A stretch of DNA of 64,000 bases from Rhodovibrio salinarum DSM 9154 (GTDB lineage Bacteria; Pseudomonadota; Alphaproteobacteria; Kiloniellales; Rhodovibrionaceae), in assembly GCF_000515255.1 (NCBI RefSeq), contig NZ_KI911559.1, positions 2,002,824 through 2,066,823 of the forward strand, given 5' to 3'. The notes beneath the pieces were generated by a model, which was not told where the DNA came from, searched no databases, and saw only the letters and a list, made by a program, of their open reading frames with translations. Both the position numbers and the translations under genes were made by a program. Positions 8,388 through 15,098 of the stretch are shown in pieces (the first letter of the stretch is position 1; every line of letters starts with the position of its first letter).

Positions 8388-9011
8388 ATGCCGCAGTTCG
8401 ACGATGCCGCGCATTTCTGGGACGGCCGCTATGCCGAGGACAACTACCTGTTCGGGACCGAGCCGAACGCCTTCCTGGCGCGCGAGGGATGGCGGTTGCC
8501 GGGCCGCGGACACGCCCTCGCGGTGGCCGATGGTGAAGGCCGCAATGGCGTGTGGCTGGCCCAGCAGGGCCTGGACGTGATCAGTATCGACATCTCAGCA
8601 CGCGGGGTGGAGAAAGCGAAAGCGCTGGCCGCGGCCCGCGGGGTCACGCTCGACCTGCGGCTGGCCGACATCACCACCTTCGACATGGGCGAGGGGGCGT
8701 TCGACGCTGTGGTGGCGATCTTCATCCAGTTTGCCCCGCCAGGTACGCGGGAGGAGCTGTTCGCCCGCATGGTCCGGGCGCTCAAGCCGGGCGGGCTCTT
8801 GTTCCTGCAGGGCTACCGGCCGGAGCAGGTCGACTACGGCACGGGCGGTCCGCCGCAGCGGGAGCATATGTACACGATGGATCTGCTGCACGCGCAGTTC
8901 GGTCAGTTGGAGTGGCTGCACAGCGACAGCTACGATGCCCGGATGCGTGAAGGCAGCGGCCACGATGGCTTGTCCGCGCTGATCGAGCTGGTGGCGCGCA
9001 AGCCGGCGTAA
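8388..9011 (+). CDS. Class I SAM-dependent methyltransferase, 207 aa
   Basis: The N-terminus (FWDGRYAEDNYLFGTEPNAF) is typical of TehB-like methyltransferases. The SAM site follows as ALAVADGEGRNGVWLA (motif I), then DVISIDISARG and the acidic DAVVAIFIQF. A C-terminal strand-helix pair closes the Rossmann fold. Substrate is unknown; related enzymes detoxify tellurite, thiols or small metabolites. An AGGAGA site 11 bases before ATG 8388 supports this start over the longer open frame from 7692, whose first part is antisense to the DUF2867 gene. Confidence 0.88.
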   Translation: MPQFDDAAHFWDGRYAEDNYLFGTEPNAFLAREGWRLPGRGHALAVADGEGRNGVWLAQQGLDVISIDISARGVEKAKALAAARGVTLDLRLADITTFDMGEGAFDAVVAIFIQFAPPGTREELFARMVRALKPGGLLFLQGYRPEQVDYGTGGPPQREHMYTMDLLHAQFGQLEWLHSDSYDARMREGSGHDGLSALIELVARKPA

Positions 9012-9046
9012 CACGGCCGGAAATCGCCGCTGGGCAGCAACGAAAC

Positions 9047-9076
9047 GGGGCCGGCTTCCGTTCGGAAACCGGCTCC
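9047..9076 (-). terminator. Terminator hairpin between the methyltransferase gene and rpmG
   Basis: Arms GGGGCCGGCTTCC (9047-9059) and GGAAACCGGCTCC (9064-9076) pair with few mismatches around a four-base loop. On the minus strand it is followed by a weakly T-rich GTTTCGTT. It lies 30 bases past the rpmG stop and also follows the plus-strand methyltransferase, so it may serve both. Confidence 0.7.
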
Positions 9077-9106
9077 GCCGCGTAAGATCAGCGCGGAAAA
9101 GCGCGC

Positions 9107-9274
9107 TTACTTCATCTTGGATTCCTTGAAGATCACGTGCTTGCGCGCCTTCGGATCGTACTTCTTCAGCTGAAGCTTTTCCGTGGTCGCGCGCGTGTTC
9201 TTCTTGGTCACATAGAAGTAGCCGGTATCGGCGGTGCTCACGAGCTTGATCTGCTGCGTGGTTGGCTTGGCCAT
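9107..9274 (-). CDS. rpmG: 50S ribosomal protein L33, 55 aa
   Basis: L33 is a small basic protein of the large ribosomal subunit near the E site. The translation [20 protein letters not shown], with later [17 protein letters not shown], matches proteobacterial L33 over its full length. It lacks the CxxC zinc pairs, so it is the zinc-independent form. A GAGGA site precedes ATG 9274. In many alphaproteobacteria rpmG closes the topA-rnr run; here an ISAs1 element now separates it, but its own promoter remains. Confidence 0.96.
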   Translation of the reverse strand: MAKPTTQQIKLVSTADTGYFYVTKKNTRATTEKLQLKKYDPKARKHVIFKESKMK

Positions 9275-9325
9275 GGTTTCGGTTCCTCGCGCTCGCGGGC
9301 GATGAAGGGGGTTGACTGGCGCCGC

Positions 9326-9353
9326 AAGATACTTGCGGCCAGCGACCTGTCAA
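9326..9353 (-). promoter_or_regulatory. Sigma-70-type promoter of rpmG
   Basis: On the minus strand a perfect -35 TTGACA (9353-9348) is followed after 16 bases by TATCTT (9331-9326). Transcription would begin near 9319, about 45 bases before the rpmG start. The IS end at 9370 lies 16 bases upstream of the -35 box, so the promoter is intact. Confidence 0.7.
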
Positions 9354-9361
9354 GTCCAGGG

Positions 9362-9369
9362 GCGTCGGA
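9362..9369. repeat. Target-site duplication, left copy (GCGTCGGA)
   Basis: Identical to bases 10639-10646 on the other side of the ISAs1 element. Confidence 0.9.
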
Positions 9370-10638
9370 CCACGGCAACCTGCTCAGGTTAACGCGGTGA
9401 GGTACGGATTTCGCTGGTGCCGACGCGGAGCGGTTTGATTCAAACAGGTTTCCCCGGTTCGAAAGGAGACCTGCGGATGGATCAGGCGCCGCCCCGCGAT
9501 AGTCTGCGCCTCTTGTTGCAGCACTTCAGCCGGGTCGAGGATCCCCGCGATCCGTGGCGGGTTCGCTTCCAGCTGTCGGAGCTGTTGTTCCTGGTGACCA
9601 GCGCCACCATCGCTGGATGCGATGACTACGACGAGATCGTGGCTTGGGGCGACAGCCACGTGGCGTTCCTGCGCCAACACGGAGAGTTCTACTTCGGCGT
9701 GCCCAAGGAGGACTGGCTGCGAACTGTGATGAACCGGATCGATCCCGCGCTGTTCGAGGCGGCGTTCATGGCCTGGGTGGCCGACTTGCGGCCAGATGGC
9801 CCCGAGGTCGTCGCGCTCGACGGCAAGACGTTGCGGCGCAGCCACGATACCAATGCCGCCCAGGCGGCGCTTCATCTGGTCTCCGCCTGGGCGTCCAACG
9901 AGCGCCTCGTCCTGGCGCAGGAAGCCGTGCCGGACAAAGCCAACGAGACCGCAGCGATCCGCGCCATTTTGGGGCGCCTGCCGGTCAACGGCGCTTTGGT
10001 CACTGTGGACGCGATCGGCGCCACGCCCGCGGTCGCCGCCGCGATCCAGGAGGCCGGAGCGGATTACGTCGTCGCGCTCAAGGCCAACCAGCCCAGCCTA
10101 CACGCGGAGGCCGACCTCTTCTTCACCGACCCCGCCAGCGCCGGGCTGCCCAGTCTGGAGGTCGTCGACAAGGACCATGGCCGGCTGGAAACCCGGACCT
10201 ACCGGGTCTGCCATGATATCGCGTGGCTCGGCGGCAACCGGCGCTATCCCGGCGAACCGCGGTTTCCCGGCCTGGCCTGCCTGATCCAGACGACCACTCG
10301 CAGCGAGAAGGCCGGCCACGTCAGCGAGCAGATCCGGTACTACCTCTCCTCTGCCAAACTCACCCCCGAGCGCGCCGCCCAGGCGATCCGCGGCCACTGG
10401 GGGATCGAGAGTCTGCACTGGGTGCTCGACGTGACCTTCAAGGAGGACCTCTCACGCCTGCGCCGCGGGCACGGCGCCAAGAACATGGCGCTGGTCAGGC
10501 GCTTCGCCTTCAACATCCTGCGACGCGGCAAAGACAAAAACTCCCTGAAAACCGCCCGGAAAATCGCCGGCTGGAACACCGACTACCTCCAGAAGATCCT
10601 CACCTCTGCCGCCCGTTAACCCGGACTCGTTGCCGTGG
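9370..10638 (+). mobile_element. ISAs1-family insertion sequence, 1269 bp, with 8-bp target duplication
   Basis: The ends are inverted repeats: CCACGGCAAC, seven unmatched bases, then GGTTAACG, present at the left (9370-9394) and inverted at the right (10614-10638). The element is flanked by the direct repeat GCGTCGGA at 9362-9369 and 10639-10646, the 8-bp duplication expected for this family. It carries one intact transposase. It sits between rpmG and the S41 protease gene and disrupts no reading frame. Confidence 0.95.
9477..10619 (+). CDS. ISAs1-family transposase, 380 aa
   Basis: This DDE transposase moves the 1269 bp element. The N-terminal domain (PRDSLRLLLQHFSRVEDPRD) is the DUF4338/ISAs1 signature. 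Catalytic residues are Asp in VVALDGKTLRRS, Asp in LVTVDAIGATPA and Glu in GHWGIESLHWVLDV. A strong AAAGGAG lies eight bases before ATG 9477; the frame is open further left but that part belongs to the IS end. Length is full and there is no internal stop, so the copy may be active. Confidence 0.95.
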   Translation: MDQAPPRDSLRLLLQHFSRVEDPRDPWRVRFQLSELLFLVTSATIAGCDDYDEIVAWGDSHVAFLRQHGEFYFGVPKEDWLRTVMNRIDPALFEAAFMAWVADLRPDGPEVVALDGKTLRRSHDTNAAQAALHLVSAWASNERLVLAQEAVPDKANETAAIRAILGRLPVNGALVTVDAIGATPAVAAAIQEAGADYVVALKANQPSLHAEADLFFTDPASAGLPSLEVVDKDHGRLETRTYRVCHDIAWLGGNRRYPGEPRFPGLACLIQTTTRSEKAGHVSEQIRYYLSSAKLTPERAAQAIRGHWGIESLHWVLDVTFKEDLSRLRRGHGAKNMALVRRFAFNILRRGKDKNSLKTARKIAGWNTDYLQKILTSAAR

Positions 10639-10646
10639 GCGTCGGA
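10639..10646. repeat. Target-site duplication, right copy (GCGTCGGA)
   Basis: Identical to bases 9362-9369; an exact pair shows that no rearrangement between the ends followed the insertion. Confidence 0.9.
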
Positions 10647-10666
10647 CAGAGGGTATCTGTCTACGG

Positions 10667-12334
10667 TTACCGTGCAGCCTGGGCGATCGCCGGGGCGTCT
10701 GCGCTGGCGCTACGATAGAGCGTGCGATCGGTCAGCAGACGCCGGGCGACGGCCATGTCGGTGGGGGAGCCGGCCGGCCGGCTGGGGCAGTCGACCGTGG
10801 CGGCGGTATCATTGGGCAGGTCGCCGCGCCCGGAGAGTTGGGCGTCAGCACGGCTGCGCCGTTGCGTCAGGTCGCTCAACTCGGCCAACACGGCGTCTAG
10901 CGTGGGGTCCGGCGAACGGCTGGTGCACACGTCCGGGGTGACCCCGCGTCCGGAAAGCGCGTAGCCGGAGGGCGCGTGGAAGCGGGCCCAGGTCAGGGTC
11001 AGCTCGCCCCGGTTCGGTAGGCGCAGGACGGTCTGGACTGTCCCCTTGCCATAGGTCAGTGATCCGACGATGACCCCGCGGCGGTTGTCCTGAATCGCTG
11101 CCGCGACGATCTCCGCGGCGGAGGCGGAGCCGCTGTCGACCAGCACCACCAGCGGACGGTCGTCGCCAACGTCGTCCGGGCGGGCGGTGAAGTACTGATG
11201 GCTGTCCGGATGCCGCCCGTGGGTCGAGACCAGCCGGCCATGGCGCACGAACAGGTCCGCGACGTCGACGGCCTGATCGAGTAGCCCGCCTGGGTTGCCG
11301 CGCAGATCGAGCACGTAGCCGGCCAAGTGTTCGCCCATTTCCGCGTTCAACGCATTGATCGCCTGTTCCAGCGAATGCGTGGTGTCCTGGTTGAAGCCAC
11401 TGATTTCGATCACCGCCAGGCGACCTTCGGCGTGTGCCTTCACCGTCTGGGGGACGATGTGGGCCCGGCGTAGACGCAGGGTACGCGTGCTGGAGCCCGT
11501 TTTGGGGTTCACAGTGAGCGTTAGCCGGCTGTCGACCTGACCGCGCAGGCGGTCGATCGCTTGGCGTTGGCTGAGCGCGGTGGTCGGGCTGCCGTCGATC
11601 GCCACGATGATGTCGCCGGCCGTGAGTCCCATGCTGGCCGCCGGGCTGCCGCTGCGCACCGACAGAACCTCGATGCCCTGCTTGCTGGCTTGGACGCGCG
11701 CGCCGATTCCGCCGAAGCCATCGCGGCTGGCGCGATTCTGCTGCGCGGCGTCGGCGCCGGCGTAGCGGGAATAGCCGTCCAGGCGATCCAGCACACCGTC
11801 GAATACCCGCGCGTACAGATCTTCTGCGCTGTGCCCGGACAGATCGCTCGACGACCGCAGGGCAAGGTCGATCACGCCGGCGGTCACGGCGCCCCAAGCA
11901 TCGGTGTCGCGCGGGGCGGGCACGTGGTAGCTGCCGACCCGGTGGCCGTCGACCTGTACGACCAGTTCACCATCGCGCCGGGCGACGGCGAAGCCGTCGT
12001 CCAGGCTGCGCAAGGCACGCAGGCCATCGAGCACGAGCGGCGGCAGCGCTACATCCTCGATATAGATCTTGGAGATGTCGTTATAGCCGGCAGCGAACAG
12101 GCGACTGGCCTGATAGGCATTGTAGTCGCTGCCGATCGCGCGCTGGTCCATGCCAGCAGCGGCGACCAGGAACAGGGCGAGCGAGATTGCGCCCGCGCGC
12201 GCGGTGCGCCCCAAACCCTGTTGCAGGCGTTGGCTCAGCCGCGTTCGTAGGGGCGCGCAGGGCCCATCGGTTTGCATGGTCTCCGCGACATCCTGCGGTG
12301 GCAGATTTCGCCGATTGCCCAGTCTGAACGCCAT
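10667..12334 (-). CDS. S41 family C-terminal processing peptidase, 555 aa
   Basis: Exported protease of the CtpA/Prc family that trims or degrades periplasmic proteins from their C-terminal end. A basic N-terminus leads to a membrane-spanning or signal segment (AISLALFLVAAAGM, about residues 49-62). A PDZ domain covers about 205-280 (SVRSGSPAASMGLTAGD). The S41 core has LDLRGNPGGLLDQA, the nucleophile in GSASAAE (Ser near 405) and the base in YGKGTVQT (Lys 430). The tail after 490 is Ser/Asp-rich with no clear domain. The ISAs1 element lies 28 bases past its stop. Confidence 0.92.
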   Translation of the reverse strand: MAFRLGNRRNLPPQDVAETMQTDGPCAPLRTRLSQRLQQGLGRTARAGAISLALFLVAAAGMDQRAIGSDYNAYQASRLFAAGYNDISKIYIEDVALPPLVLDGLRALRSLDDGFAVARRDGELVVQVDGHRVGSYHVPAPRDTDAWGAVTAGVIDLALRSSSDLSGHSAEDLYARVFDGVLDRLDGYSRYAGADAAQQNRASRDGFGGIGARVQASKQGIEVLSVRSGSPAASMGLTAGDIIVAIDGSPTTALSQRQAIDRLRGQVDSRLTLTVNPKTGSSTRTLRLRRAHIVPQTVKAHAEGRLAVIEISGFNQDTTHSLEQAINALNAEMGEHLAGYVLDLRGNPGGLLDQAVDVADLFVRHGRLVSTHGRHPDSHQYFTARPDDVGDDRPLVVLVDSGSASAAEIVAAAIQDNRRGVIVGSLTYGKGTVQTVLRLPNRGELTLTWARFHAPSGYALSGRGVTPDVCTSRSPDPTLDAVLAELSDLTQRRSRADAQLSGRGDLPNDTAATVDCPSRPAGSPTDMAVARRLLTDRTLYRSASADAPAIAQAAR

Positions 12335-12399
12335 GTCCAGCTCCGCCTCGTCAGAGGTGCCCCGTATGGTATCGGGGTCGACTCCGCAGTTCTACCTGC

Positions 12400-12428
12400 A
12401 TTTTACCCGCTTTCGGGCAAATCCTGAA
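12400..12428 (-). promoter_or_regulatory. Possible promoter of the S41 peptidase gene
   Basis: On the minus strand TAAAAT (12405-12400, five of six consensus bases) lies 17 bases after a weak TTCAGG (12428-12423). It is 66 bases upstream of the start, in the 256-base gap after rnr, where nothing else was seen. Confidence 0.35.
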
Positions 12429-12590
12429 CGAGTGTCCGGCAGCGGACGTCAAGAAGACGTTAAACTCGCTTGTTGTGTCGCTGTCTCGGGGGCGAAGGCG
12501 GCCACGCGCGGATGTTGGGGCCGGTCACGGTCCTTCGATACGCGCGCCTGACGGCGGTCTGCGGAGCAGGACGACCACCGGGGCCGCGCG

Positions 12591-15047
12591 CTACATCTTC
12601 GGCTTGGCATTGGCCTTGCGGGCCGGCTTGCCGGTCTTTTTCGGCTTGCCCGACTTGGCTGCAGGCCTGTCACCGGCAGTTTTCGGAGACGTCTTCTTCT
12701 GCGATGCCTTGTTTGAGGACGGGGGTCCACCGGCCTTCTTCGCCTTTTTCGTGGCCGCTTTCTTTTTCTTGTCGGCCTCGCGCGCGGTTTTGCCGGTGCG
12801 CGCGGCATGGCGGCGCTGGCCCTTGCCGGGACCACCAGGGGTGACCGGCTCGTCCTCCGGCTTGTCACCGGAGGCGGTGGCGATCACCTCGACCATCTCC
12901 AACACGATGCCGCCCGTGATCGGATCGGCCTCGGTCAGGCGCACACGCACCTTGTCGCCGAGCCGGTAAACCCGCCCCCAGCGCTCGCCGACCAGGCGGT
13001 GGCGGGATTCCTCGTGCTTGTAGAAGTCGTTGGGCAGGGTGTTGATCGGCACCAGTCCGTCGGCGCCGGTTTCGGTCAGGGTGACGAACAGGCCGAACCG
13101 GGTGACGCCGCCCACGCGGCCCTGGAACTGCGCGCCGACCTGCTCCTTCAGGAAGGCGGCGGTGAACCGGTCGATCGCGTCGTATTCCGCCCTCTGCGCC
13201 CGGCGCTCGGTTGCGGAGATGTGCTCGCCGATCTCCTCGAACTGGTCGGATTCGCCCGGGCGCAGGCCATCTTCGCCCAGCTGTAGCGCGTCGATCAGCG
13301 CGCGATGGACCAGCAGGTCGGCATAGCGGCGGATCGGCGAGGTGAAGTGAGCGTAGCGGTCGAGCGCGAGGCCGAAATGCCCTTCGTTGTCCGGCGAGTA
13401 GTAGGCCTGCGACTGGCAGCGTAGAACCATCTGGTTCAGCATCGGCGCCTCGGCCCGCCCCTTCACCTGTTCCAGCACGCGGCCGAACGCCTCCGGCCGG
13501 GCCGACTGGTCCTTGGCAAGGTTGATGCCGTAGCTCTTCAGCGTCTCGCGCAGGGCGTCCACCTTGTCCTCGTCCGGCGGGGTGTGGACGCGATACATGC
13601 AAGGCGCCTGCTTGCGCTCCAGCGTCTGGGCGGCGGCCACGTTGGCCGCGATCATGAATTCCTCGATCAGGCGGTGCGCGTCCAGCCGCTCGCGCGCCTC
13701 GATCCCGGTGACCTCGCCCTGGTCGTTCACCACCACCTGCTTCTCGGGCAGGTCGAGGTCGAGGGTGCCGCGCTGCTGGCGGTTGCGCAGCAAGGCATGG
13801 AAGGCGCCGTACAGCGGCTCGATCACCGGCTCCAGGAGCGGGGCGGTCAGCTCCGAGGTCTGGCCATCCTTGGCCGCCTGCACCTGTTCGTAGGTCAGGC
13901 GCGCGGACGAGCGCATGATGGCGCGCATGAAGCGGTGCTTGCCCTTGAAGTGGCCGTCCCGGTCGATCCGCATCTCGACCGCCAGGCAACCGCGGTCCTC
14001 GTGCGGGCGCAGGGAGCACCAGCCGTTCGACAGCGCCTCGGGCAGCATCGGCACGACGCGGTCGGGGAAGTAGACGGAGTTGCCGCGCTGGTAAGCGGTC
14101 TTGTCGAGCGCACTGCCGGAACGGACGTAGTGCGCCACGTCGGCGATCGCGACGATGATCCGGTAGCCGCCTGGATTATCCTCGGCCGTGTCTGCCTGGG
14201 CATAGACCGCGTCGTCGAAGTCCTTGGCGTCCGCGCCGTCGATCGTGATCAGCGGGACATCGCGCAGGTCGGTGCGGCCGGCCGGTGTGATGGCCTTGGC
14301 CTGATTGGCTTGGTCGATCGCCGCGTCAGGGAAGTCGGTCGGAATGTCGTGTTCGTGGATCGCGATCAGGCTGACCGCCCGGGGGCTGTCGACGTGACCC
14401 AGACGTTCCTCGACCAGCACTTCGGTGGCGCCGCCGCCGGCGCGTTTGTGGCTGGGCTTGATCCGGCAGAGCACGAATTCACCGACCTGGGCGTCGGCCA
14501 GATCGCCTTTGCGCAAGACGAAATCGCCCTTCGCCCGCTTGTCGGTGGGGCGCAGGAAACCACCCGCTTCGATGATGCCGAGCACCCGTTTCGGCGGCCC
14601 CCCGAGCACGCGGATCGTGCGTGCGTCATAGGTGCCGTCGGCTTCCCGCTTGAGGCGCGCAAGCACCCGCATGCCGGCCTCAAGTGTCGGATGGCCGCCG
14701 CGTTCGGGTTGGATATAGATGTGCGGCGGTTCCGCTTCGCGCTGCCAATTTGCTGGACGTCCCAGCAATTCGCCGTCGGGATCGCGCCCGGTCACCTCGA
14801 TCACCGTGACTTCGGGCAGGGCGCCGACGGATTGCCAGGTGCGCTTTTCGCCGCGCTCGACCAGGCCTTCTTCTTCCAGGTCGCGCAGCATGTCCTTCAG
14901 CCAGGCGCGCTGTGCGCCTTTCAGGCCGAAGGCGCGGACCAGTTCGCGCTTCTCAACGGGGGTTTCGCTGGTCTCGATGTAGTGGACCAGTTGTTCGCGC
15001 GTGGGCAGCTCGCCGGACGGCTGTCCTTTGGCTTTATGGTGCGCCAA
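12591..15047 (-). CDS. rnr: Ribonuclease R, 818 aa
   Basis: Processive 3'-to-5' exoribonuclease that degrades structured RNA. Domains in order: N-terminal winged helix (to about residue 75), cold-shock domains, the RNB catalytic domain with IDGADAKDFDDAVYA, SPIRRYADLLVHRAL and the basic FTSPIRRYA segment, an S1 domain (FQGRVGGVTRFGLFVTL), and a Lys-rich tail from about 735 that probably binds RNA. The start appears to be TTG 15047; no ATG or GTG lies in frame back to the topA stop. The topA stop and this start are in the same frame, 17 codons apart. Length is typical for RNase R. Confidence 0.95.
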   Translation of the reverse strand: MAHHKAKGQPSGELPTREQLVHYIETSETPVEKRELVRAFGLKGAQRAWLKDMLRDLEEEGLVERGEKRTWQSVGALPEVTVIEVTGRDPDGELLGRPANWQREAEPPHIYIQPERGGHPTLEAGMRVLARLKREADGTYDARTIRVLGGPPKRVLGIIEAGGFLRPTDKRAKGDFVLRKGDLADAQVGEFVLCRIKPSHKRAGGGATEVLVEERLGHVDSPRAVSLIAIHEHDIPTDFPDAAIDQANQAKAITPAGRTDLRDVPLITIDGADAKDFDDAVYAQADTAEDNPGGYRIIVAIADVAHYVRSGSALDKTAYQRGNSVYFPDRVVPMLPEALSNGWCSLRPHEDRGCLAVEMRIDRDGHFKGKHRFMRAIMRSSARLTYEQVQAAKDGQTSELTAPLLEPVIEPLYGAFHALLRNRQQRGTLDLDLPEKQVVVNDQGEVTGIEARERLDAHRLIEEFMIAANVAAAQTLERKQAPCMYRVHTPPDEDKVDALRETLKSYGINLAKDQSARPEAFGRVLEQVKGRAEAPMLNQMVLRCQSQAYYSPDNEGHFGLALDRYAHFTSPIRRYADLLVHRALIDALQLGEDGLRPGESDQFEEIGEHISATERRAQRAEYDAIDRFTAAFLKEQVGAQFQGRVGGVTRFGLFVTLTETGADGLVPINTLPNDFYKHEESRHRLVGERWGRVYRLGDKVRVRLTEADPITGGIVLEMVEVIATASGDKPEDEPVTPGGPGKGQRRHAARTGKTAREADKKKKAATKKAKKAGGPPSSNKASQKKTSPKTAGDRPAAKSGKPKKTGKPARKANAKPKM

Positions 15048-15098
15048 TTCCGGGGGCGTATCCTTATCGTCTTTGCTGCGCTTCGGGGCAGGCGCGGC

